Source: Anaerolineales bacterium UBA2181 (GTDB lineage Bacteria; Chloroflexota; Anaerolineae; Promineifilales; UBA4811). Taken from it: a stretch of DNA of 64,000 nt. The notes under the pieces are model-generated. The model was not told where the DNA came from and searched no databases. It saw only the letters and a program-made list of their open reading frames with translations. How positions within the stretch are numbered: the first letter of the stretch is position 1; each line of letters begins with the position of its first letter. Both the position numbers and the translations under genes were made by a program. This document shows positions 24,808-34,117 of the stretch, one piece after another. The DNA is taken from positions 62,001-126,000 of the forward strand of contig DCVT01000019.1 in NCBI GenBank assembly GCA_002328075.1, given 5' to 3'.

Positions 24808-25340
24808 GGGCCAGAGGTCCCTGGGGGACCGCCCACGTGGGACGGGGACGCTCACCGGCAAAAAGTGCGCTGAGCACACGGCAATGCCGTGGTCAGAAAC
24901 GGAGAGGCCACAAGCGTCTTGGGGAAGGGGTGCTTCTCAATTTATGAGTGTAACATAACATATCAAATGTTCGTCGTAAACGCCAGAATGAGGTCTCCCG
25001 TACTACCACAGCGCTTATCGGCGGTTTCTGTGTCGACTGGGTCCGTGCGCGCCGGCAATGTTCGGCATTCAACCGATTAGGCAAGTCTGCGTACAGTCAA
25101 TTCCTGACGGCAGCCGTTGTGCTGTGCCGGTTGAGCTTGCCCCACCGGCAGCGACGTTGCGGGCGTGCGGTGCGGTGGTTGTTGCAACGGATGGCAGGTG
25201 CTAACGCCTAGCGTCATAACCCAACTCACCCCCGCCGCCCGAACACACACGGTACCGCTCTGGCGTCCCGCAACCGCCTGTATTTGATTTCCTGGGGCGA
25301 TGCCGGATGTGGCATTTCGTGGTAGAATAGCGTCAGGCGT
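24808..25340. other. Intergenic region with a palindrome and an A/T-rich patch
   Basis: 533 bp with no gene I can support. It contains a 15-bp near-perfect palindrome CACGGCA-A-TGCCGTG (24877-24891) and a stretch far lower in GC than its surroundings (about 24937-24977, with TTTATGAGTGTAACATAAC). A possible -10 TAGAAT (25323-25328) lies 12 bp before the glycerate kinase ATG but has no good -35. A 63-residue open frame at 24889-25080 has no protein-like character. Confidence 0.5.
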
Positions 25341-26636
25341 ATGAAACACGTGGCGATGGCGATCATTCAACACGCGCTGCAGGCCGTTGATCCCAGGGCC
25401 GCGGTTCATCGACTCTTGACCCGCGAGGACAATCGGCTGGCGATCGGCCGAGTGTCGTATGATCTGGCCAGCTATCGGCGGGTTCTGGTGTTGGGCGCCG
25501 GCAAGGCGAGCGGCGCCATGGCGGCGGCGTTGGAGGAGCTGCTGGACGGGTACCTGGATGTTGGCGCAGTGATTGTCAAGCAGGGGTACCGGGTTCCCAC
25601 CCAACGCACAGAGCTCTTTGAAGCCGGTCACCCGATTCCCGACCAACGAGGCCTGGAGGCGACGCAAGCCATCATGGCGCTGGCAGCCGATGCCGATGAG
25701 GATGACCTGATTTTCTTCCTGGTGTCGGGTGGTTGTTCGGCGTTGCTGGAGGCTCCGGCGCCGTGCTTGACGTTGGACGATCTGGTAGCGGTCAATACCA
25801 GGCTGCTTTCTTGCGGCGCCGCCATCACTGAGATCAACACAGTGCGTAAGCATCTTTCGCTGGTCAAGGGCGGCAAACTTGCCCAGTTGGCAGCTCCGGC
25901 GACACGGGTTACGCTGGTGCTGTCTGACGTGGTCGGCAGCCCTTTGGGCGTGATTGGATCTGGCCCGACGGTGGCGGACAAAAGCACCCCGGCCGATGCG
26001 CTGCGGGTGCTGGACCGATACGGTCTGCTGCGCGAGGTGCCGGCTGCGGTGCTGGATCATCTCCATCGTCCCGACACGGCTGCGCCGGAGTTCGCGTCCC
26101 CGGCCCGTGGTTCCATCCACCTGGTCGGTTCCAACGAGCAAGCATCGGCCGCAGCTGCGTCCAAGGCAACTGAGCTGGGTTGGCGCTCGATGGTTCTCTC
26201 GACGTTCCTCGAGGGCGAGGCGCGGGAGGTTGGTCGTGTGCTGGCGGCGGTGGGCAAGGAGATCCGTTTTCATGACCGGCCACTCCCCCCACCCGCCTGC
26301 GTGGTGTGCGGGGGCGAGACCACGGTGGTAGTGCGAGGTTCCGGCAAAGGCGGCCGGAATCAAGAGCTGGCGCTGGGCGCGGCCTTGGCGTTGGACGGCA
26401 TGGAAGACGTGGCGGTGGTAGGATTTGCCACCGACGGCACGGATGGACCCACAGACGCGGCCGGCGCCTGGGCTGATGGTACGACCGTCGCCCGGGGGAA
26501 CGGTTGTGGCCTGGACGCGGCCGGTTGTCTGGCGGAAAACGACAGTTATCGCTATTTTCAGGCGGTGCACGATCTGATCACCACCGGACCCACCTGCACC
26601 AATGTGAACGATCTGGCGTTGGTCCTGGTCTGGTAG
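25341..26636 (+). CDS. Glycerate 2-kinase (GckA/TtuD, MOFRL type)
   Basis: A 431-residue member of the DUF4147-MOFRL glycerate kinase family. VLVLGAGKASGAMAAALEE (about residues 50-68) with the conserved Lys, FLVSGGCSALLEAPAP, VRKHLSLVKGGKLAQLA and SDVVGSPLGVIGSGPT are all signature blocks, and the C-terminal MOFRL domain starts near VVCGGETTVVVRGSGKGGRN. It phosphorylates D-glycerate to 2-phosphoglycerate, feeding enolase (encoded at 32734). No ribosome binding site is visible and the -10-like TAGAAT at 25323-25328 would give a leader of about 6 nt, so translation may be near-leaderless. Confidence 0.93.
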   Translation: MKHVAMAIIQHALQAVDPRAAVHRLLTREDNRLAIGRVSYDLASYRRVLVLGAGKASGAMAAALEELLDGYLDVGAVIVKQGYRVPTQRTELFEAGHPIPDQRGLEATQAIMALAADADEDDLIFFLVSGGCSALLEAPAPCLTLDDLVAVNTRLLSCGAAITEINTVRKHLSLVKGGKLAQLAAPATRVTLVLSDVVGSPLGVIGSGPTVADKSTPADALRVLDRYGLLREVPAAVLDHLHRPDTAAPEFASPARGSIHLVGSNEQASAAAASKATELGWRSMVLSTFLEGEAREVGRVLAAVGKEIRFHDRPLPPPACVVCGGETTVVVRGSGKGGRNQELALGAALALDGMEDVAVVGFATDGTDGPTDAAGAWADGTTVARGNGCGLDAAGCLAENDSYRYFQAVHDLITTGPTCTNVNDLALVLVW

Positions 26637-26657
26637 CGTGGTAGGAGGTTGTCTATT

Positions 26658-28760
26658 GTGCTAGATTCGCTCTTTTCCCCCGAGTCGGTGGCGGTCATTG
26701 GCGCTTCGGCCAATCCGGCCAAGCTGGGCTACAGCGTGCTAGAGAACCTGCTGCAGTACGGATTTGCCGGGCCGGTGTATCCCATCAACCCCAACGAGCC
26801 CGAGATACTGGGAGCCAAATGCTACCCGCTGGTGACGGATGTGCCCGGTCCGGTGGAACTGGCCGTCATTGTGGTGCCCAACAAACATGTCGCCGGCGTC
26901 ATGCGACAGTGTGGCGAAAAGCAAGTCCGGGCGGCGATTGTGATCACTGCCGGCTTTCGCGAAGCAGGTACCGAAGGCCGGCAGATGGAGCGCGAGGTGA
27001 TTTCCACTGCGCTCGAACACAACATCCGGGTCGTGGGACCCAATTGCCTGGGGGTGATTGACACCCACAGCTCGCTGAACGCGAGTTTTGCAGCGGGAAT
27101 GCCAGACAAGGGAACCATCTCCTTCATGTCGCAATCGGGTGCGCTCTGCACCGGCATCCTGGACTGGGCAGCGCTGAACGGCCTTGGTTTTGCCAGTTTT
27201 GTGAGCCTGGGCAACAAGGGAGACCTGAACGAGACCGACTTCTTGGAGGTCTGGCGCGATGACCCCAAGACTGGGGTCGTGATGGCCTATCTCGAGGGTG
27301 TGGTTGACGGGCGCGCCTTTGTGGAGGCTGCCCGCCGTCTGACCAAAGTCAAACCGCTGGTGGTCATCAAGTCTGGCACCACCGCGGCCGGCTCGCGTGC
27401 CGTGTCCTCGCACACCGGAACCCTGGCCGGTTCGGACACGGCCTACGAGACGGCATTCAAGCAGGCGGGCATCCTGCGGGCGCGAACCATGTCCGAGCTG
27501 TTTGTCTTTTCGACGGCGCTTGCCTACCAGCCCTTGCCCAGCGGTCCCCGGGTGGCGATCATCACCAATGCGGGCGGTCCCGGGATTCTGGCCACCGACG
27601 CTTGCGAAAAAGGGGGCCTGACATTGGCCCGATTGGCGCCCGAGACGGTCGAGTACCTGCAACAGGTTCTTCCACCGGCCGCCAACCATTACAATCCCAT
27701 TGACGTGTTGGGCGATGCGCGGTCGGACCGGTATGCCGACGCGCTGCGGGTGGCCCTCCAGGACCCGAACGTGGACGCAGTGATTGTGCTGTTGACACCG
27801 CAGGCCATGACAGAGATCGAGAAAACGGCCGAAACCGTGGTCGAGACTGCGCGCGGAGCCGAAAAACCGGTGCTGGCGAGCTTTATCGGCGCCAAAGAGG
27901 TTGCACGCGGAAACCGGATACTGGGCGCCGGACGCATTCCCTATTACTCGTTTCCCGAAGAGGCGGCCGCGGCGTTGCAGGTCATGCTTCAACAGCACGA
28001 GTGGATGAACCGGGAGGAAGAAAAGCCCGTGCGCAAGAGCGCGGACCGTGAGCGTGGAGCGCTCACCTTGCTGGCAGCGCAAAAGGCGGGCCGGCTCAAG
28101 CTGAACGAAATGGAGGCTCGCCAGGTTGTGGCGGCCTACGGCCTGCCGCTGCCGGCATCCTACCTGGCGTTCAACGCCGATGAAGCGGTCCGGTTCGCCG
28201 AAGAGATCGGGTATCCGTTGGTCATGAAGATCATCTCGCCCGACATCCTGCACAAATCGGATATCGGCGGCGTCGTGGTGGGCATTGACACCGAAAGGGG
28301 TGTTCGGGAAGCGTACCAGGATATTCTGATGCGGGCTCGGCGGTTCGTGCCCGATGCTGACGTCTGGGGGGTGGCGGTGCAGCAGATGGTGGAGAAAGGC
28401 AAGGAGATCATCCTGGGCGTCACCAAGGACCCGACGTTTGGCCACCTGATCATGTTCGGCCTGGGCGGCATCTATGTGGAGGTGCTCAGAGACGTTCAGT
28501 TCGGCCTTGCCCCGCTGACGGCCGGCCGGGCGCGCGAAATGATCACGCAATTGCGTTCCTACCCGTTGCTGACGGGAGTGCGCGGCGAGGAAGGGTCGGA
28601 CATCGAGGCGATGGTGGACTGCCTGCTGCGGGTATCGCAGATGGTGACGGATCTTCCGCAGATAGTGGAATTGGACATCAACCCGCTCTTTGTGTACGAG
28701 CAGGGAAAAGGGGTGATGGCCGTGGACGCTCGAATCGTCGTTGATTCGGAATCGGTTTGA
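26658..28760 (+). CDS. Acetate--CoA ligase (ADP-forming), fused alpha-beta subunits
   Basis: A 700-residue fused ADP-forming acyl-CoA synthetase, which makes ATP from an acyl-CoA. The alpha part (1-460) has the CoA-binding ESVAVIGASANPAKLGYSVL, GPNCLGVID and the active-site His252 in SSHTGTLAGSD. The beta part (about 465-700) is an ATP-grasp domain (YPLVMKIISPDILHKSDIGG; LGVTKDPTFGHLIMFGLGG) with the second conserved His in its L-H-K-S segment. GTG at 26658 is chosen: AGGAGG ends at 26648, giving a 9-nt spacing, whereas the in-frame TTG at 26649 directly abuts it. The next gene follows after 10 bp. Confidence 0.94.
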   Translation: MLDSLFSPESVAVIGASANPAKLGYSVLENLLQYGFAGPVYPINPNEPEILGAKCYPLVTDVPGPVELAVIVVPNKHVAGVMRQCGEKQVRAAIVITAGFREAGTEGRQMEREVISTALEHNIRVVGPNCLGVIDTHSSLNASFAAGMPDKGTISFMSQSGALCTGILDWAALNGLGFASFVSLGNKGDLNETDFLEVWRDDPKTGVVMAYLEGVVDGRAFVEAARRLTKVKPLVVIKSGTTAAGSRAVSSHTGTLAGSDTAYETAFKQAGILRARTMSELFVFSTALAYQPLPSGPRVAIITNAGGPGILATDACEKGGLTLARLAPETVEYLQQVLPPAANHYNPIDVLGDARSDRYADALRVALQDPNVDAVIVLLTPQAMTEIEKTAETVVETARGAEKPVLASFIGAKEVARGNRILGAGRIPYYSFPEEAAAALQVMLQQHEWMNREEEKPVRKSADRERGALTLLAAQKAGRLKLNEMEARQVVAAYGLPLPASYLAFNADEAVRFAEEIGYPLVMKIISPDILHKSDIGGVVVGIDTERGVREAYQDILMRARRFVPDADVWGVAVQQMVEKGKEIILGVTKDPTFGHLIMFGLGGIYVEVLRDVQFGLAPLTAGRAREMITQLRSYPLLTGVRGEEGSDIEAMVDCLLRVSQMVTDLPQIVELDINPLFVYEQGKGVMAVDARIVVDSESV

Positions 28761-28770
28761 GGAGAACAGA

Positions 28771-29856
28771 ATGGCCAAAGTGATCTACCTTGTATCCACA
28801 GAAGCCCACTCGGGCAAGAGCGCCCTGGCGCTGCTGTTGGCGTTGACCCTGCGCGAAGAAGGGTTCCGTGTTTCGTACATGAAACCGGTGGGCGCGTCGA
28901 TCATCCGTTTTGGGGATGGTTACATTGACGAAGATGCCTACGTAGCTTGGAGCATGTTGGGCATCGACGCGCCGTGGGAATACGCGTCGCCCGTCCTCCT
29001 GACGGATGAACTGCGGGCGGCATCGCTGACCGGGTGCGTGGAAGGCCTGGAAAAATGCGTGCTCCACGCTCTGCAGCACCTCTCCATTGGCCAGGATCTG
29101 GTCGTGATGGAGGGTCTCGGCCGCACGTTTGACGGCGAGGCGATCGGCCTGCCGACCCGACGGGTGGCTGAGCTCACTGATGCCGCCGTGGTGCCGGTGG
29201 TGGCCTACCGTCCCGAGCTTGACCTGGACAGCATACTCTACAGCAGGCACATGTATGCGGAGCGGCTGGTGGGTTTCGTCTTGAATGGCGTTCCGCCTCA
29301 CCTGGTGGAGGCGGTCACCCGCCAGATTGGGCCCTTTGGTGCCCGGCACGGCATTCGGTTGTTGGGCGTGTTTCCGCGGGACAGCGTTCTCCGTTCGATT
29401 AGCGTGCGTGACCTGGCGACCGAGCTGGCCGGCGAGGTCCTGTGCGCTCGGGACCAACTGGACACGCTGGTGGAGACATACGCGTTGGGCGCCATGTCGG
29501 GCGAGGCGGCTTTTCGTTTCTTCCAAAGAAAACCGAACAAGGCGGTCATCACTGGTGGTGACCGGTCGGACGTGATCATGGCCGCGCTGCGAACTTCGAC
29601 CAAATGCCTGGTTTTGACCGGGAACCTCAGGCCGGCGGTTCGCGTGCTGAGTGCAGCGGCCGAACAAGGCGTTCCGCTGATCTTGGTTAAGGATGACACG
29701 CTTACCGTTACCGAACGGGTGGAGCGCGCCATTGGACATGTTCGGCTCAGCAGCCCGCTTCAGGTTGCTCGGCTGAAAGAGACGCGGGCGGATTATATTC
29801 CCCTGATGCAGGCAATCAAGGAGGCGCTTGCCCTGGAGGGACCCGCTGCAGGTTAG
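28771..29856 (+). CDS. Phosphotransacetylase-like protein: BioD-type P-loop plus DRTGG domain
   Basis: A 361-residue protein. Residues 1-210 form a dethiobiotin-synthetase-like P-loop NTPase (STEAHSGKSALALLLAL, then VVMEGLG in the Walker B position). Residues about 215-330 form a DRTGG domain, here reading ITGGDRSDVIMAAL, as in the N-terminal part of long Pta proteins. The catalytic PTA_PTB domain is absent, so it is unlikely to be a phosphotransacetylase itself; a regulatory or sensor role for the adjacent ADP-forming synthetase is plausible. ATG at 28771 follows GAGGAG; the open frame extends to 28741 inside the previous gene. Confidence 0.82.
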   Translation: MAKVIYLVSTEAHSGKSALALLLALTLREEGFRVSYMKPVGASIIRFGDGYIDEDAYVAWSMLGIDAPWEYASPVLLTDELRAASLTGCVEGLEKCVLHALQHLSIGQDLVVMEGLGRTFDGEAIGLPTRRVAELTDAAVVPVVAYRPELDLDSILYSRHMYAERLVGFVLNGVPPHLVEAVTRQIGPFGARHGIRLLGVFPRDSVLRSISVRDLATELAGEVLCARDQLDTLVETYALGAMSGEAAFRFFQRKPNKAVITGGDRSDVIMAALRTSTKCLVLTGNLRPAVRVLSAAAEQGVPLILVKDDTLTVTERVERAIGHVRLSSPLQVARLKETRADYIPLMQAIKEALALEGPAAG

Positions 29857-29936
29857 GAGATCCGAGCCAGGTAGACCGGATGGATTCTGAGTGCGTTCAG
29901 AACGAACAGCGTCACAGTGTTTGAAGGAGGAATCAG

Positions 29937-30806
29937 ATGATGCAAGAGCAAACAGCCAAGAGACGGGTCGCGGTAGTCACCGATAGCACGGCGTACCTGC
30001 CTCCACATATGGTCAACCAATACGCTATCGAGGTGGTGCCTCTGTGTCTGATGATGGGGGATCAGACCTGGTTGGACGGCGTCGAAATCGACCCGCCCGG
30101 ATTTTACGGGCTTCTCAAGAACTCGTCGCTCTTTCCGAGCACTTCGCAACCCAATGTGGCTGCTTTTGACGAGGTCTACAAACGCCTGAGCCAGCAAGTG
30201 GAAGGCATTGTCTCGATTCACATCTCGAACGAGTTGAGCGGCACCATCCAATCGGCCAGGGGAGCGGCGGCCAATCTGCCAGACGTGCCTATCGAGATCG
30301 TGGACTCGCGGGGGACCTCGATGACCCTCGGTTTCCCGGTGTTGGTCGCCGCCAAGGCCGCCGCAGCGGGTGCCGACCTGCCGACGGTGGCCGGCCTGGC
30401 CCAAGCGGCGACCGAAAGAACTCACATCTATTTCGTGGTGGATACGCTGGAATTTCTGCACCGGGGCGGCCGCATTGGTGCAGCTGCCAAGTTGCTGGGC
30501 TCGGCACTGAACCTAAAGCCCATTTTGGAGATCCGTGACGGCGTGGTGCAGCCAGTGACCAAAGTGCGAACCCGCGGAAAGGCGCTGGCCAGGGTGTACG
30601 ACTTGCTGGAAGAGCAACTGCCCCCGGACGCCCGTTACCAGTTGGCGGTGGTCAACGTGGACGCGGTGCCAGGCGCGATGCAGGTCCGCGATGACCTGGC
30701 GGCGCGTTTCCGGCCCACCGAGGAGATCATGTTGACCGAATGCAGCCCGGTCATTGGGGCGCACACCGGTCCGGGCACCATCGGGGTCGCTTATTTCCTG
30801 GAATGA
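29937..30806 (+). CDS. DegV family fatty-acid-binding protein
   Basis: A 289-residue DegV protein. V-V-T-D-S-T-A-Y-L at the start, FPSTSQPNVAAFDEVYKRL, SIHISNELSGTIQSARGAA and FVVDTLEFLHRGGRIG are standard blocks. Family members bind a fatty acid and, in Firmicutes, act as FakB to present it to the kinase FakA. No fakA (DhaK/DhaL-type) gene is seen here. AAGGAGG precedes the ATG at the usual distance; an ATG at 29940 is an alternative. The 80 bp upstream contain no obvious promoter. Confidence 0.93.
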   Translation: MMQEQTAKRRVAVVTDSTAYLPPHMVNQYAIEVVPLCLMMGDQTWLDGVEIDPPGFYGLLKNSSLFPSTSQPNVAAFDEVYKRLSQQVEGIVSIHISNELSGTIQSARGAAANLPDVPIEIVDSRGTSMTLGFPVLVAAKAAAAGADLPTVAGLAQAATERTHIYFVVDTLEFLHRGGRIGAAAKLLGSALNLKPILEIRDGVVQPVTKVRTRGKALARVYDLLEEQLPPDARYQLAVVNVDAVPGAMQVRDDLAARFRPTEEIMLTECSPVIGAHTGPGTIGVAYFLE

Positions 30807-30875
30807 TCCCGGCGCGACAGGGACCGGTCGGCCTGATCCGGTCATAGACAGGATTGGTTTTCTGGAGCCGAGGGC

Positions 30876-32681
30876 GTGTTAAAGACCAAGATCGTCTGTA
30901 CGATAGGGCCTTCGAGCCGCGAACCGGACACGCTTCGCGCGTTGATCGAGGCCGGGATGAACGTGGCGCGGCTGAACTTTTCGCACGGCGACCAACTGGT
31001 GCACGGCGAGAACATCCATCGAATTCGCTCGGCATCGGCCGAGTTGAACGTGCCGGTGGCCATTCTGGTGGACCTGCAGGGGCCCAAGCTCCGCATAGGC
31101 CAACTGCCGTCGGAAGGGCACTTACTGACGCCGGGTCAGGAGATCAGGCTGGTCGGCGACGTGGAGCCGGGCCGTCTGGCGGAACAGCGCGGGGCTAAAG
31201 CAGAAATCCCGCTGCAGTACGCCGGTATGCCGGGAAAGGTGCACCCGGGCGACCGCATCCTGATCGACGATGGTCTGTTGGAGCTGGTGGTTTTGGAGAC
31301 CAGCCCGACGGACATTGTGTGCCGCGTGGTGGCGGGCGGATTGCTGCTCTCTAACAAGGGCATTAATCTTCCCAATGCCGCTCTGACCATTCCGGCCATC
31401 ACGGAAAAGGATTGGGATGACCTGGCGTTCGCGCTGGCGGCCGGAGCCGACTGGATCGCCCTGTCATTTGTCCGGTCGGAAAAAGAGGTTGAGACGCTCA
31501 AGCAGCGCATCGCCGAGCTCTGTGACTTTGGCCGGCCGGTCCCGGTGATGGCCAAGATTGAAAAACCAGAGGCGATCGACAGCATTGATGCCATCATCGC
31601 TGCGTCAGACGGAATCATGGTTGCGCGGGGCGACCTGGGCATAGAAACAGCACCCGAAAAGGTGCCAATGGTTCAAAAGATGATCATTGAAAAATGCAAC
31701 CAGGCCGGGGTGCCCGTGGTCACCGCGACCCAGATGCTGGATTCAATGATTCGCAATCCCCGCCCCACCCGCGCCGAAGCTTCCGATGTGGCCAACGCCA
31801 TTCTGGACGGGACCGATGCGGTGATGCTTTCGGGCGAGACCGCTGCCGGCCTGTACCCGCTGGAGTCGGTGCGCACCATGGTCAGCATTGCGCGGGAGGT
31901 CGAGGCCAGCCACCGAGGCGAGTGGGTTCCGCCAGATCGTCTCCGACGATCGGTAACCTCGGTCACGGATGCCGTCAGCCATGCGACCTGCGAGACGGCG
32001 CATGACCTGAGGGCAGCCGCCATTGTCACGGCGACGGCTTCCGGCCGGACTGCAACGGCGGTGGCGCGCTATAGACCAGCCTGTCCGGTGATCGCCGTCA
32101 CGCCCAGCCCGATGGTGCAGCGTCGGCTTCTGATGGTGCGCGGTGTCTGGCCCCTGCTGGGAAAGCGCGCACTGAGCACCGATGCGATGCTGGACGGAGC
32201 TATTGAGGTTTGTATTGAGAGCGGTCAAATCCGGCGGGGTGACACCGTGGTGATTACCGCGGGAATTTCTCCGAACATGCCCGGCTCTACCGATCTCATG
32301 AAGGTGGAAACCGTACCCGTGATTGTGGCGGAAGGACTGGGCGTGCTGGACCGCACGGTCAAAGGCCGGGTCCGGCGGATTGACCGGGTTGGCGACCTTG
32401 GACCCGAGGAGGTTGGTCCGCAAGATGTGCTGGTAATAGCTCAGAGTGACCGGTCTCTCATTCCCTACATCCAGCGCGCGGCCGGGCTGATCAGCGCAGA
32501 GGGAGGCCCGGGTTGCCATGCGCAGACGCTGGCGCTAGAGCTGGGAATCCCGGCAGTGGTGGGTGTGGGCGATGCCATCGCGCACCTTATCAACGGCATG
32601 GAAGTCACCATGGATACGGCGCGCGGTCGGGTGTATGCCAGCCAGGTTACTGAGCCGGCCGAATGTGGCCGGTGGGATTGA
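30876..32681 (+). CDS. pyk: Pyruvate kinase with C-terminal phosphohistidine-type domain
   Basis: A 601-residue pyruvate kinase. Residues 1-470 are the normal A/B/C domains: KIVCTIGPSSREPDTL, NFSHGD, catalytic Lys in PVMAKIEKPEAID, and IMVARGDLGIE. Residues about 500-600 form an extra PEP-utiliser swivelling domain (EGGPGCHAQTLALELGIPAV) that keeps the His of the G-G-x-x-x-H motif, as in Geobacillus and other bacilli. In those enzymes it is structural or regulatory. GTG start. The following eno gene is 52 bp away, so the two may be cotranscribed. Confidence 0.96.
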   Translation: MLKTKIVCTIGPSSREPDTLRALIEAGMNVARLNFSHGDQLVHGENIHRIRSASAELNVPVAILVDLQGPKLRIGQLPSEGHLLTPGQEIRLVGDVEPGRLAEQRGAKAEIPLQYAGMPGKVHPGDRILIDDGLLELVVLETSPTDIVCRVVAGGLLLSNKGINLPNAALTIPAITEKDWDDLAFALAAGADWIALSFVRSEKEVETLKQRIAELCDFGRPVPVMAKIEKPEAIDSIDAIIAASDGIMVARGDLGIETAPEKVPMVQKMIIEKCNQAGVPVVTATQMLDSMIRNPRPTRAEASDVANAILDGTDAVMLSGETAAGLYPLESVRTMVSIAREVEASHRGEWVPPDRLRRSVTSVTDAVSHATCETAHDLRAAAIVTATASGRTATAVARYRPACPVIAVTPSPMVQRRLLMVRGVWPLLGKRALSTDAMLDGAIEVCIESGQIRRGDTVVITAGISPNMPGSTDLMKVETVPVIVAEGLGVLDRTVKGRVRRIDRVGDLGPEEVGPQDVLVIAQSDRSLIPYIQRAAGLISAEGGPGCHAQTLALELGIPAVVGVGDAIAHLINGMEVTMDTARGRVYASQVTEPAECGRWD

Positions 32682-32733
32682 GCCGGCCCGTGGAGCATCT
32701 CTGAACCGCATTGAAACAGAAAGGCAAGTTGGA

Positions 32734-34023
32734 ATGACAGCTATTGATCAGGTTTTCGGGCGCGAGATATTGGACTCGCGGGGCAACCCCACGGTGTGGG
32801 TACAGGTGGTGCTCGAGTCAGGCGGGTTTGGGGTAGCCGCTGTGCCTTCCGGGGCCTCGACGGGCGCGCATGAAGCACTCGAACTCCGGGATGGCGATGC
32901 CAGCCGTTACGCCGGAAAGGGCGTCCTGCAGGCTGTCGCCAATGTGAACGGACCGATTGCCGCCGAGCTGCGAGGCATGGACGCTCGGGATCAGGTGGCC
33001 ATCGACCGAACGCTGATTGAAGCGGACGGAACGCAGAACAAGAGCAAGTTTGGCGCGAACGCCATCCTGGGAGTCTCGTTGGCGGTGGCCAAGGCGGCGG
33101 CCGACGAGGCGAACCTGCCGTTCTACCAGTACCTGGGCGGCGTGTTTGGCGTCACATTGCCGGTGCCCATGATGAACATCCTGAATGGGGGCAAGCACGC
33201 AGAAGACTCGACTGACCTGCAAGAGTTCATGGTCATGCCGGTCGGAGCGCCCAGCTTTGCCGAGGCTTTGCGATGGTGCGCCGAGGTCTATCAGGCGCTG
33301 AAAAAGGTCCTGAAGGGGCGGGGTCTTGGGACCGGCATTGGGGATGAGGGTGGCTTTGCGCCGTCGCTGGGCTCCAACGAGGCAGCGGTTGAGGTGATCC
33401 TGGAGGCAATACAGCGGGCGGGGTATCGTCCGGGTGACGACTTCTACCTGGCGCTCGACCCGGCCGCCAGCGAGCTCTATGATGCCGGCCGCGGCGTCTA
33501 CGTCCTGGCCAAGGAGGGACGCGAGCTGACCGGCCCGCAGATGGTCGATTTCTACGCCCGATGGGTGGAAAAGTACCCCATCATCTCCATCGAGGATGGA
33601 TTGGCAGAAGATGACTGGGAGAGTTTTGCCCTGATGACCCAACTGCTGGGCGATCGCGTGCAGATCATGGGCGATGATCTGTTGGTGACGAATGTATTGC
33701 GACTCCAAAAAGGCATCCAGATGCGGGCGGCCAACTCGATTCTCATCAAACTGAACCAGATTGGCACCCTCACCGAGACGCTTGCGGCCATCGAAATGGC
33801 CAAGCGCGCCGGCTGGACCGCGGTCATCTCGCACCGCTCGGGCGAAACCGAGGACACCACCATCGCCGACCTGGCGGTCGCCACCAATTCAGGCCAGATC
33901 AAGACGGGAGCGCCCTGCCGCTCCGACCGGGTGGCCAAGTACAATCGGCTGATGGAAATTGAGCTGGAGTTGGGCAAGGCGGCGTCCTACGCCGGCAGGA
34001 CGGCCTTTTACAACCTGAGGTGA
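32734..34023 (+). CDS. eno: Enolase
   Basis: A 429-residue enolase converting 2-phosphoglycerate to phosphoenolpyruvate. ATG at 32734 is chosen because the family starts just before REILDSRGNPTVWV; the longer open frame to 32563 overlaps pyk. Catalytic blocks are PSGASTGAHEALELRD, MNILNGGKHAEDSTDLQEFM (Mg2+-loop His), GDEGGFAPSL with the catalytic Glu, SIEDGLAEDDW, GDDLLVTN, and ILIKLNQIGTLTET with the catalytic Lys. SHRSGETEDTTIADLAV is intact. It supplies substrate to the pyk product encoded just upstream. Confidence 0.98.
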   Translation: MTAIDQVFGREILDSRGNPTVWVQVVLESGGFGVAAVPSGASTGAHEALELRDGDASRYAGKGVLQAVANVNGPIAAELRGMDARDQVAIDRTLIEADGTQNKSKFGANAILGVSLAVAKAAADEANLPFYQYLGGVFGVTLPVPMMNILNGGKHAEDSTDLQEFMVMPVGAPSFAEALRWCAEVYQALKKVLKGRGLGTGIGDEGGFAPSLGSNEAAVEVILEAIQRAGYRPGDDFYLALDPAASELYDAGRGVYVLAKEGRELTGPQMVDFYARWVEKYPIISIEDGLAEDDWESFALMTQLLGDRVQIMGDDLLVTNVLRLQKGIQMRAANSILIKLNQIGTLTETLAAIEMAKRAGWTAVISHRSGETEDTTIADLAVATNSGQIKTGAPCRSDRVAKYNRLMEIELELGKAASYAGRTAFYNLR

Positions 34024-34043
34024 TGCATTGGTCAGGTGGCTAA

Positions 34044-34074
34044 CCGGCCGCGACCACTTGTGGTTCACGGCCGG
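34044..34074. terminator. Possible terminator hairpin after enolase
   Basis: CCGGCCG/CGGCCGG stem enclosing an imperfect inner pairing, 20 nt after the eno stop. There is no T tract, so it may only stabilise the 3' end. Confidence 0.35.
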
Positions 34075-34117
34075 CCATCTATCTGGTTTCTGAGTTGCGC
34101 CAATCCGGACGGCCAGA

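Noticed and set aside
24889..25080. 63-residue open frame in the intergenic gap
   Set aside because: No homology features, no ribosome binding site, and it spans the A/T-rich patch.
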